Origin: Euzebya pacifica
Lineage (GTDB): Bacteria; Actinomycetota; Nitriliruptoria; Euzebyales; Euzebyaceae
Direction: 5' to 3'
NCBI RefSeq assembly: GCF_003344865.1
Contig: NZ_CP031165.1
Coordinates: forward strand, 1,927,910 to 1,991,909
Length of the DNA: 64,000 nt
Shown here: in pieces, positions 52,343-60,438 of the stretch
How the letters are laid out: every line of letters begins with the position of its first letter
Numbering within the stretch: the first letter of the stretch is position 1
Program-made: the position numbers and the translations under genes
The notes under the pieces: model-generated
What the model was told of the DNA's origin: nothing
Database searches by the model: none
The model's input: only the letters and a program-made list of their open reading frames with translations

Positions 52343-53485
52343 CTACAACCAGTCCTCGAAGGGGTCGAGGACGGCTTCGGCCCACTTCTTCCAGATCGGA
52401 CGGTCGCGCCAGCGCTCGAGGTCGATGACCTCGGCCTTGGTGATGTCCTCCTCGTAGTGGGCGTCGAGGATGGCGACCAGGTCGGGGTCGAAGGCCACGA
52501 TCGACAGCTCCTCGTTGTGGCGCATGCTGCGCTCGTCGACGTTGGCCGACCCGAACATCGCGAGCTCGCCGTCGATGGTGAGGACCTTGGCGTGCAGCAT
52601 CGTCTGCTCGTAGTGGCGGATGGTGACCCCGCACTCCAGCATCCGCTCGTATTCGTCGGCGCTGGCCAGGTGGGTGACCCGGTTGTCCAGGTGGGTGCCC
52701 GGCAGCAGCAGCTCGACCTCCACGCCTCTGGCCGGGGCGGCGCACATCAGCTCCAGCATCCGCTCGCCGGGGACGAAGTAGGCCGTGGTGATCCGGATCC
52801 GCCGTTCGGCGCTGCGCAGCATGGCGTCCATGGCCAGGCCGACGTCGTGCCAGAACGGTCCGGAGGACCCCCGGAGCATCAGCAGATCGGTGTCGCCCTC
52901 CTTGGGGAGGTCGGGGAAGGTGTCCCCGTCGCAGACCGACGGGTGGCCGCACTCGACCCAGTGCTCGACGAACGCCGCACCCATCTGCCGCACGATCGGG
53001 CCGCGGAGCCGGAAGTGGGTGTCGCGCCACTCGTCGGGATTGCGGGCGTCGCCCTGCCACTCCTCGGCGATGCCGACGCCACCGGTCATCGCGACCCGCT
53101 CGTCGACGATCAGCAGCTTGCGGTGGGTGCGATGGTGCATGCGGCTGGGCCGGTCGTTGGCGGCCCGGAACAACTCGACCTCACAGCCGGCGTCCTTCAT
53201 CTCGTCGACCAGGTCGCTGTCCATGGCCATGCTGCCGACGGCGTCGAGAATGACGCGGACGCGCACGCCATCACGGGCGCGATCGGCCAGCGTGTGGGCC
53301 ATGCGCTGGGCGATGTCGCCGGTCCAGTACACGTAGGTGACCAGGTCGATCCGCCGCTCGGCCGACGCGATCGTCTCCATCATGGCCGGGAAGATCTCGT
53401 CGCCGTTGCGGAACACCTCCACAGCGTTGTCATGCGTGACCGATCCCCCGGTCACGCCCTCCAGTACAGCCCGGGCTCGTTCCAT
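52343..53485 (-). CDS. Phospholipase D-domain protein (cardiolipin synthase-like)
   Basis: 380 residues with two HKD motifs: HRKLLIVDE (first, in a THRKLLIVD context) and MLHAKVLTIDG (second), each followed by GSANVD- or GG-type residues. YVYWTGDIAQ and TAYFVPGERML match cardiolipin synthase relatives. No transmembrane helix, unlike ClsA, so it is a soluble ClsB/ClsC-like or other PLD enzyme. ATG 53485. It diverges from the RHS gene. Confidence 0.88.
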   Translation of the reverse strand: MERARAVLEGVTGGSVTHDNAVEVFRNGDEIFPAMMETIASAERRIDLVTYVYWTGDIAQRMAHTLADRARDGVRVRVILDAVGSMAMDSDLVDEMKDAGCEVELFRAANDRPSRMHHRTHRKLLIVDERVAMTGGVGIAEEWQGDARNPDEWRDTHFRLRGPIVRQMGAAFVEHWVECGHPSVCDGDTFPDLPKEGDTDLLMLRGSSGPFWHDVGLAMDAMLRSAERRIRITTAYFVPGERMLELMCAAPARGVEVELLLPGTHLDNRVTHLASADEYERMLECGVTIRHYEQTMLHAKVLTIDGELAMFGSANVDERSMRHNEELSIVAFDPDLVAILDAHYEEDITKAEVIDLERWRDRPIWKKWAEAVLDPFEDWL

Positions 53486-53594
53486 GTCACCCTGAGTGCC
53501 CCGTGGACGGTGCCGCCAAACGGATCCTCGAGCCGGCGCAGTGGCAAGGTCGTGTTGCGTTGAGTGGCGGTTGGGTGAACTGGCGGGTGTGAGG

Positions 53595-53624
53595 TTGACG
53601 GGGGCGGGTGGGTTGTCCTAGAAC
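53595..53624 (+). promoter_or_regulatory. Near-consensus promoter of the RHS gene
   Basis: TTGACG (53595-53600), an 18-bp spacer and TAGAAC (53619-53624) give one of the most consensus-like promoters in the window. The leader would be about 70 nt before ATG 53704. Confidence 0.55.
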
Positions 53625-53703
53625 CGTCGGTATCGGTGGCCTGTTTGTTGGTCATCGCCCGTGAGTTGCGCCGCCTGACCCCTGCGTCGCTGTCTTCGGG
53701 GGG

Positions 53704-56700
53704 ATGTCAGCGTCGGTGTGCCTGCGTGTGCGTGGGCTGGGGAAAGGGTGCGTGGTGGTCGCTCGGTTCGGTCGTGGTCGTGTCGTGGTGTGGGTGGGGG
53801 CGTTGCTGGCGGTGGTGTTGGCGGTGGGAGGGGTTCCGGTGTCGGCTCAGCCGGTGGCTGAGGTTGGGTCAGCGGGGTGGGTGCCGGGGGAGGTGGTGCG
53901 TGGGGGTGCGGGGGCGCCTGCGTCGTCGGTGGATTCCCCTGGCCGGTGGGGGCCGGTGGCGGAGGGGTTGGCTGAGCCGGTGGTTGAGGTGGTGGCTGAG
54001 CGGGGTGAGTTCTCCAAGGTGTGGGAGATGTCGGATGGGTCGCAGGCGGTGCAGGTCACCCAGGTCCCGTTGCATGTCCGTACGGGGGAGGGGTGGGTGG
54101 ATGTCGATGCGTCGGTGACGGCCCGGCCGGATGGGTCGTTTGTGGCTGCGGGGTTGCCGGTGGGGGTCGAGTTGCCGGCGGAGGCGAGGGGGCCGGTGCG
54201 TGTGGTTGATGGGGAGGTGTCGGTGGCGTTTGCGTTGACCGCCGCCGGTGGGCCCGGTCGGGCCGAACGGGCGGTGGCGGCCTCGCAGGGACGGGCGGAG
54301 GCTGATCGGGGCGGGGTGGCCTATGCGGGTGTGGCTGCGGGGGTGTCGTTGGTCTACCGGCCGTTCGTGGGTGGGGTGAAGGAGGCGATCGTGTTGGAGG
54401 GCCCGGACGCGCCGACGTCGTTTGTCTTCGACGTGGCCACGGTCGGGTTGGAGCTGGTTGCAGACGAGCGGGGGGTGCGGCTGGTCGATGCCGATGGGCA
54501 GGTTCGGTTCATTGTGGCGCCGCCGTTCATGGAGGACGCTGCGGGGGTCCGCTCTGATGGGGTGGAGCTTCGGCTGGACGGGCGGGGCCGGGTGGTGCAG
54601 ACCATCACTGACACCGATTGGTTGGCTGATCCTGGGCGGGTGTGGCCGGTGACGGTTGATCCGACGGTGTCCTCGACGGCGTGGACCACGGACTGTCAGC
54701 TGCACGAGGATGCGCCGTCGTTGACCGATTGTGGGTCGGCGACCGGGGTGATCGGTGATGACGGCACCGGTGAGCATCGGATGATCTACCACTTCGGTCT
54801 CCATGGAGTGTTCGATGAGCCGGTCCAGGTGATCCAGAACGCTGCGATCCGTCTGACCCGTACCACTGTCAGTCCGGGGTCGGCCACTGATGCGTTGGAG
54901 GCCTTTGCCTTGACCGCACCGTTCGATCCGGGCTGGGTGTCGTGGAACAACCGGGAGAACGGGCAGGCGTGGGGCAGCCCCGGCGGCGATTTTGGGCCGC
55001 GCGAGTACGGCACCGCAGTGTCCAACCCGGGGGAGGAGGTCGGGATCAGCGTGGACCGTCATGTCCAGCAGTGGCTGGACGGCCCGGCGACGGACAACTA
55101 CGGGATCCTGCTGAAGACCGACGACAGCGACTACTACCGGGTCCACACCGAGGAGGCCACCGACCCCGCGGTGTGGCCGTCGTTGTGGATCCGCTACAAC
55201 CCGCTGTTCGGCATCAAGGACCAGTACGGCCTGGAGTCCTTCACCCTGTCAGAGCGTCGTGATGCCCATGTCAACCTGGCATCGGGCAACCTGACGGTCC
55301 GTGAGACCGATGTGGACCTGGTGGGGGTTGCCGGCCATGATGCACGGGTGGTGCGCCAGTACGACTCGCGGTTCGACACCCGCACCCATGCTGCCGGTGG
55401 GACGTTCGGGCCGTGGTGGAACGCCGGGTGGAACTGGCAGGTCCTGCCCTCTGACGGGGTGCGGCTGGAGGCCGGGGAGTCTGGTGACCGGTGGCTTGTC
55501 GCCGGCGCGCAGTGGCACTTCCCCTACAACTCGGTGTCGGGCGGCTGGGACAGCCCTGAGGGATCAGACCTTGCGCTGCACCAGCTGGGATCCGGCGAGT
55601 TCTTGCTGACGTTCGTCCGCTCCGGCGAGGTGTGGACGTTCTCTGCCGGTGGGATCCTTGACACCATGGTCGATCGGCACGGCAACGCCATCACGATGGG
55701 GTATGCCACCTCGGGGTATGACCGGCCGACCACGATGACTGACAGCCGTGGGCAGACCACCAGCTTCGACTACTCCTCCAACACCTGGAATGAGGACCTG
55801 ACCGGCTACACCGACCCGGCCGGCCGGTCCTACGGGTTCACCTACACCGGCGATGCCGAGATCGAGACGTTCACCGACCCTGACGGAAACGTCACGACCT
55901 ACACCTACGACAACGACCACAACCTGACCGGCATCGAGGATGCCGAGGGCAACCACACCCTGTTCGACTACGACACCGACGGGCGGGTGGTGGAGCTTGT
56001 CCGGGTGGATGACCCGGTGGGCATGACCGGTCCGACGTGGCTGTTTGACTACTCCACCGCCTGGGAGACGGTGGTGACCGACCCGAACGGGCACGACACC
56101 ACCTACGCCTTTGATCGGCAGGGTCGGATCACCGAGGTGGAAGACGCGCTGGGACGGGACCGCCAGACCTCCTGGACTGCGTCGGCGTCGGTGGCCTCCT
56201 TCTCCGACCTTGATGGCAACGCCACGATCAACACCTACTCAACCGACGCCCGGTACAACCTGGAATCGGTCGAGTTGCCCACCGGCGCGCAGACGGCGTT
56301 TGCCTACACCGACACCGACAACCCCTATGCCCCGTCGGCGGTCACCAGCCCGCAGGGCAACACCACCAGCATCGACTACGACAGCCTGGGCCGGCCGGTC
56401 ACGATCACCGACCCGACCACCGCCTGCTCAGGTGCCGCCTGCACCCAGACGATCAGCTACAACGCCGACGGGACCATCGACAGCGTGACCGATCCCAACG
56501 GCAACGTCACCGACTACACCTACAACAGCGACGGCGAGCTGATCCGTATCGACCATCCGGCACCGCGAGCGGATGTGTCGTTGACCTATGACAGCATCGG
56601 CCGGCCGGTCACGGTCACCGACGGCAACGGCATCACCACCACCTACGGCTATGACAGACATGATCGGGTGGTGAGCGTGGACCATCCCACCGACCCGGAT

Positions 56701-58071
56701 CTGACCTACACCTACGATGATGTGGGCAACCGGACGGGCCGGACCGATGCCACCGGCACCACCACCACGACCTATGACGACATCTACCGGATCATCGGGG
56801 AGACCTCCCCAGGGTCGGTGACAACCAGCTACGCCTATGACGATGCCGGCAACCTGACCTCGCTCACGGACCTGGCCGGCACCGTGTCCTACACCTACAA
56901 CGACGCCAACGAGGTGGTCAGCGTGACCGAGCCGGGCAGCGTGACGACCACGATCAGCTACACCACCAACGGCCAGCCTGACCAGACCAGCCTGCCCAAC
57001 GGCTGGACGATCGACCGGGACTACGACACCTCCGGCAGGCTGGTGGGCGTCACCGCTGGCGATGGGACGGCTGTTGAGGTCGATCGGTCCTATGACTATC
57101 ACGACGGGACCGGTGACACGGCGTTGGTGCATGCAGAGACCGATGGGGTGGCGGGGCAGACCTTCTACTACACCTATGACCAGCTGGAACGGCTCGATGG
57201 GATGTACACCAGCTCGGCGACGGTGCACCACTACAGCTATGACCCGGCGGGGAATCGGCTGACCCACAACGATGGCGGGTCGACCACCATCTTCTCCTAC
57301 AACGCCGCCAACCAGCTCACCAACGCCGGTGGGGTCACGGTGTCCCATGACGGGCAGGGCAACCTGACCGCCACCTCCGCCGGGGACGCCTACACCTATG
57401 ACGAGGCCAACCGGCCTGTCAGCATCACCGCTGGTGGGACCGGTCCGCTGGCGGCGACCTACTGGGGCGACACCGCCGTCGGCCGGGCCACGCTCGGGTC
57501 GACCAGCTACGTCACCAGCCTGTTGGGCGTGACGGCCCAGACGACGGGGAGTACGACGGTTGGCTACACGCGACTCCCTGATGGCCAGGTGCTGTCCCGT
57601 CGTGAGGGGACTGACATCCACTACCTGCTGCCCGATCGGCTGGGGTCCACCCAGGCGCTGGTCGACGATGGCGGCACGGTGACCACCAGGTATGCCTACA
57701 GCCCCTACGGGCAGACGTCGGTGACGGCGGTGACGGCAGGCCACGTCGACCAGCCGTTCAGGTTCGCCGGGCAGCATCAGGACCCCACCGGCCTGTACAA
57801 GATGGGCCTGCGCTACTACAACCCCGACCAGGCCCGCTGGACCCAACCCGACCCCGCCCTCTCCCTGACCGCACTGCCGTTCGCCAACACCTACACCTAC
57901 GTCGGCAACAACCCCATCAACGGCATCGACCCGACGGGAGCAGCTTGTAGCGGACTCGAGTGGGCCGGCATCGTCTTCGGGGTCGCTGGCATTCTTGCCA
58001 CAGGAGGTTATGGGGCGACGCTACTTGCTGGTGCATACGCGGGCTATGGCACGGGGTACTGCACGGCATGA
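53704..58071 (+). CDS. Secreted RHS/YD-repeat protein with short hydrophobic C-terminal tip
   Basis: 1455 residues. A signal sequence (VVVWVGALLAVVLAVGGVPVSAQP) is followed by an N-terminal domain (50-315). A DNRLRE-type domain (316-500: MIYHFGLHGVFDEP, SVDRHVQQWLDG) comes next, then a DUF6531-like segment (VNLASGNLTVRETDVDLVG). YD repeats (660-1330: YDSLGRPVTITD, GNVTDYTYNSDGEL) lead to the conserved RHS core (1352-1414: RFAGQHQDPTGLYKMGLRYY, NNPINGIDPTG). Only about 41 residues follow, rich in Gly/Ala and hydrophobic. RHS shells usually deliver a C-terminal toxin. The first kilobase is unusually rich in G and in GGG/GTG codons, hinting at transfer. Confidence 0.88.
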   Translation: MSASVCLRVRGLGKGCVVVARFGRGRVVVWVGALLAVVLAVGGVPVSAQPVAEVGSAGWVPGEVVRGGAGAPASSVDSPGRWGPVAEGLAEPVVEVVAERGEFSKVWEMSDGSQAVQVTQVPLHVRTGEGWVDVDASVTARPDGSFVAAGLPVGVELPAEARGPVRVVDGEVSVAFALTAAGGPGRAERAVAASQGRAEADRGGVAYAGVAAGVSLVYRPFVGGVKEAIVLEGPDAPTSFVFDVATVGLELVADERGVRLVDADGQVRFIVAPPFMEDAAGVRSDGVELRLDGRGRVVQTITDTDWLADPGRVWPVTVDPTVSSTAWTTDCQLHEDAPSLTDCGSATGVIGDDGTGEHRMIYHFGLHGVFDEPVQVIQNAAIRLTRTTVSPGSATDALEAFALTAPFDPGWVSWNNRENGQAWGSPGGDFGPREYGTAVSNPGEEVGISVDRHVQQWLDGPATDNYGILLKTDDSDYYRVHTEEATDPAVWPSLWIRYNPLFGIKDQYGLESFTLSERRDAHVNLASGNLTVRETDVDLVGVAGHDARVVRQYDSRFDTRTHAAGGTFGPWWNAGWNWQVLPSDGVRLEAGESGDRWLVAGAQWHFPYNSVSGGWDSPEGSDLALHQLGSGEFLLTFVRSGEVWTFSAGGILDTMVDRHGNAITMGYATSGYDRPTTMTDSRGQTTSFDYSSNTWNEDLTGYTDPAGRSYGFTYTGDAEIETFTDPDGNVTTYTYDNDHNLTGIEDAEGNHTLFDYDTDGRVVELVRVDDPVGMTGPTWLFDYSTAWETVVTDPNGHDTTYAFDRQGRITEVEDALGRDRQTSWTASASVASFSDLDGNATINTYSTDARYNLESVELPTGAQTAFAYTDTDNPYAPSAVTSPQGNTTSIDYDSLGRPVTITDPTTACSGAACTQTISYNADGTIDSVTDPNGNVTDYTYNSDGELIRIDHPAPRADVSLTYDSIGRPVTVTDGNGITTTYGYDRHDRVVSVDHPTDPDLTYTYDDVGNRTGRTDATGTTTTTYDDIYRIIGETSPGSVTTSYAYDDAGNLTSLTDLAGTVSYTYNDANEVVSVTEPGSVTTTISYTTNGQPDQTSLPNGWTIDRDYDTSGRLVGVTAGDGTAVEVDRSYDYHDGTGDTALVHAETDGVAGQTFYYTYDQLERLDGMYTSSATVHHYSYDPAGNRLTHNDGGSTTIFSYNAANQLTNAGGVTVSHDGQGNLTATSAGDAYTYDEANRPVSITAGGTGPLAATYWGDTAVGRATLGSTSYVTSLLGVTAQTTGSTTVGYTRLPDGQVLSRREGTDIHYLLPDRLGSTQALVDDGGTVTTRYAYSPYGQTSVTAVTAGHVDQPFRFAGQHQDPTGLYKMGLRYYNPDQARWTQPDPALSLTALPFANTYTYVGNNPINGIDPTGAACSGLEWAGIVFGVAGILATGGYGATLLAGAYAGYGTGYCTA

Positions 58072-58307
58072 GTGGCCTACAAGTAGCTCGGGTCCTTGCG
58101 GTAATTGCCATCGCTGCATTCGCGTTCTTGCTCGGCCGACTCGCTTCCCCGGGATTTCCTCGACCGCTCCTCGTTGCAGGAGTCCTCCTAGTTCTTGGTG
58201 CCTTCTTGCTGCCCATCAACGTTTCGTACGTTCCCGAACGGTTCCTTCGGTTAGCGCTGTTGGTGGCGGGCGTGGTTGCATTGGTAGGTGCGGCCGCAAC
58301 CTATTGA
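58068..58307 (+). CDS. Small membrane protein coupled to the RHS gene (possible immunity protein)
   Basis: 79 residues from ATG 58068, overlapping the RHS stop by 4 nt (ATGA). Three hydrophobic helices are visible (VLAVIAIAAFAFLLG, LLVAGVLLVLGAFLL, LALLVAGVVALVGAA). No family recognised. In RHS loci the gene right after the variable tip usually encodes the immunity protein; a membrane immunity protein would fit a membrane-active tip. This is inference. It is too small to exclude a chance frame, but the overlap and composition argue for a real gene. Confidence 0.62.
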   Translation: MSGLQVARVLAVIAIAAFAFLLGRLASPGFPRPLLVAGVLLVLGAFLLPINVSYVPERFLRLALLVAGVVALVGAAATY

Positions 58308-58334
58308 TTGGTACTGACGTGGCGGTGCGAGTCA

Positions 58335-58448
58335 TGCCCAAGAAGATTGATCCGACGGTCAAGGAGCGCTATGTGCGCTAGGTCCTTGACCAGCTGCAGG
58401 AGTACCCCTCGCTGCCCGCTGCGGCCGTAGCGGTCGCCCGGCGCGAGA
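58335..58448 (+). pseudogene. IS3-family orfA fragment with in-frame stop
   Basis: Reading from ATG 58335 gives MPKKIDPTVKERYVR, then a TAG stop, then VLDQLQEYPSLPAAAVAVARRE, which matches the start of IS3-type OrfA proteins. The similarity stops at about 58448, where an IS30 remnant on the other strand begins. Non-functional. Confidence 0.7.
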
Positions 58449-59256
58449 TTCCCAGTGCCCGGGCACCGCGCGGTCCTTCACCTCTGCCGGCCGTGCGGAG
58501 ATCATCACCTGGTCTGTCACGAACTTCTTGCCCCGGTTGGCCGGGCGGGCTCGCGGCACGCGCAGCGCACGACCAGTCCGAAGACATGCGACGAGTTCGC
58601 GCTTCAGCGCGCCGCGGCCCTGGATGTCCAGCGCCTGGTAGATCGGCCTCGTGTGAGGTCCGCATCGACTCATCATCGGGGAAGTCGAGCTTCAACCGGT
58701 TGGCGATCTGCTCCGGACTCCACGCGGTGGCCCACCGCCGGTCCTTGCGACGGCCGTGCCGGCGACCCTTGAACGCCACCGATGGCCCCACGATCGTGGT
58801 GCCGTCCGCCGCGTTGATGTTGCCGGCCAGCCGGTCCTGCACGTACTCGCGCAGCCGGTCGTTGGCGACCAGCTTCGCGGGTTTGGCTCGTCGTGCCATC
58901 AGCTCGGCCTTCCACTGCGCCACCGAGGCCCGGTACTCAAGCTTGCCGCTACGGGTTGCCGCGTTGCGACGCACCTCCCGAGAGATCGTCGACGGTGATC
59001 GGTCCAGCTCTCGGGCGATGTGGCGGATCGACTTGCCGTCGCGAAGCAGCAGCGCGATGTCCTCCCGTTTAACGAAGGACTGGAACCGGTCAGTGCCGGA
59101 GGTCAGCTGGATCGATGGCATGCCGCCACGATCGCGGAACCACCGCGATCCGACGGGACCCGACACACCCACCGCGACCGCGGCCTCCTCGCTGGTCAGT
59201 TCCTCGGCGATCTTGCCCCAAGAACGCCCGCTCCACGTCCCGACGAATCGGCGGAC
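58449..59256 (-). pseudogene. IS30-family transposase remnant (frameshifted, 3'-truncated)
   Basis: The N-terminal part reads AAVAVGVSGPVGSRWFRDRGGMPS, IRHIARELDRSPSTISREVRRN and TAWSPEQIANRLKLDFPDD, diagnostic of IS30. After MRTSHEA an extra base near 58644 shifts the frame; the other frame continues IYQALDIQGRGALKRELVACL through VTDQVMISARPAEVKDRAVPGHWE. It then ends abruptly at about 58449, lacking the catalytic C-terminal half. Confidence 0.8.
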
Positions 59257-59261
59257 GCCCC

Positions 59262-59680
59262 GGTCAGAATGACAACCAGCAGTCGGGCCATCGTCGCGAC
59301 GGCGTGCTCGGCCTGATTCGCCGTCATGAACGCGAAGGCTTTCGGGGCGTCGCGTCGGTCTCCGCAGCGAACCAGGCCGCGGCCTTTCACAGGGTCTCGC
59401 GTTCCTCGCGAAGGATCTTGTTCTCCCGACGGAGTCTGGCGAGCTCCTCGCGCTCGGCGCGGCCCAGATGAGCCGGGTCGTCCTCTGCGACATCGGCGGC
59501 GATCCAGTTGCGGATCGTCTGCGCGGTCTGCCCGTAGTCAGGCGACAGCTCCTCCGGCGAGCGACCTGCCTTGACCAGTGCGATCAGCTGCTCACGCAGC
59601 TCGAGCCGATACGGGGGCTTGTTCTTCGGCATCGTGGCTCCAGTCTCCCAAGCGGGAGCCTGTCCACCAAACAGGGGTCA
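59262..59680 (-). mobile_element. IS3-family element remnant (orfA and start of orfB)
   Basis: Left portion of an IS3 element in reverse: a terminal repeat-like end (59661-59680, inward TGACCCCTGTTTGGTGGACA), orfA (59387-59632), then an orfB beginning AFAFMTANQAEHAVATMARLL that is cut off near 59262 by the IS30 remnant. The element has lost its other end. Confidence 0.7.
59387..59632 (-). CDS. IS3-family transposase OrfA (element truncated)
   Basis: 81 residues from ATG 59632: MPKNKPPYRLELREQL, an HTH (AQTIRNWIAADV), and a leucine-zipper-like ARLRRENKILREERETL typical of OrfA. The stop is followed by KAAAWFAAETDAT in the same frame, as in elements using frameshifting to OrfB. OrfB is broken, so transposition is not expected. 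Confidence 0.72.
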   Translation of the reverse strand: MPKNKPPYRLELREQLIALVKAGRSPEELSPDYGQTAQTIRNWIAADVAEDDPAHLGRAEREELARLRRENKILREERETL

Positions 59681-59687
59681 CTCCAAC

Positions 59688-59748
59688 GACAGGATAGCCG
59701 GCCGGTCACGGCAACCGGCGGCAGCGGCATCACCACCACCTACGGGTA
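59688..59748 (+). pseudogene. RHS gene fragment
   Basis: The sequence translates to RPVTATGGSGITTTYG and closely matches the RHS gene at about 56588-56648 (RPVTVTDGNGITTTYGY). An exact match covers GGCATCACCACCACCTACGG. It sits directly outside the IS3 end, so it is a scrap of another RHS copy or cassette that the IS pieces interrupted. Confidence 0.72.
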
Positions 59749-59776
59749 GGTGCCGTGCCCCCTCGTGGGCGCGGTC

Positions 59777-60274
59777 TCAGGCTGCGGCGCCCACGAGTTG
59801 GGCACCGAGCAGCAGGCAGGCCAGCCCCAGGAGCAGGATCCACGGGGCGATGGAGCGCACCAGCGTCACCGAGTCGGCCGAACCGACGATCGTCTTGCCC
59901 TTCTTCACCGCCATGTCGATGACGGCATCGACGTCGTCGGCAGCGGTCAGCTGTACGTTGGGTCCCTCGATGACCTTCAGGACCGGGTTGATCCGCCACC
60001 ACGTCGAGTTCGGCATGATCACCGCGTCGATGGCCTTCCAGCTGATCTCGCGTGCGGGGCCGATGCCGGGCCGCTCGTGCATGCCCTTGGCGGTGACCTC
60101 GAGCCGCCACAGGAACTCACGGGCGGTCTGCAGGCCGATGATGGCCGGATAGGCCACGACCCCGAAGTCGCTCGTGTCGCCCGACAGGGCCGCCCACGCG
60201 ATGATCACCACCAGGGTGGACGCGGCGACGACGCGCATGGCGAGCGGACGGGTGAGGACGACGACGTTGTTCAT
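59777..60274 (-). CDS. PH-domain-like membrane protein
   Basis: 165 residues from ATG 60274. Two N-terminal hydrophobic segments (MRVVAASTLVVIIAWAALS; FGVVAYPAIIG) precede a small domain (LEVTAKGMHERPGIGPAREISWKAIDAVIMPNSTWWRINPVL) that resembles bacterial PH domains, and a final membrane segment (IAPWILLLGLACLLLGAQLVGAAA). Function unknown. Divergent from the PTS operon. Confidence 0.65.
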   Translation of the reverse strand: MNNVVVLTRPLAMRVVAASTLVVIIAWAALSGDTSDFGVVAYPAIIGLQTAREFLWRLEVTAKGMHERPGIGPAREISWKAIDAVIMPNSTWWRINPVLKVIEGPNVQLTAADDVDAVIDMAVKKGKTIVGSADSVTLVRSIAPWILLLGLACLLLGAQLVGAAA

Positions 60275-60359
60275 GGCCGCACCGATCCTGCCCGGTCGAG
60301 GACGCTCCGGCCAGCACGCGCCCCCGGCCGACCGGCTTCTGTCCCTTGGGCTGGCGTGC

Positions 60360-60369
60360 AACCGCGGTT
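60360..60369. promoter_or_regulatory. Palindrome AACCGCGGTT upstream of the PTS operon
   Basis: A perfect 10-bp palindrome 70 nt before the EIIC start in the divergent gap. It could be an operator; a single short palindrome is weak evidence in GC-rich DNA. Confidence 0.25.
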
Positions 60370-60438
60370 CCAACGACACTGGGGGAGAGCCGTTCGATTC
60401 GAGCGAGGCGGACGGGCCGGCCGAGGAGGGCTCTCCGG

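Noticed and set aside
55650-57700. Repeated words in the RHS region as a CRISPR or DNA repeat array
   Set aside because: The spacing is irregular and all words translate to YD/RHS protein repeats.
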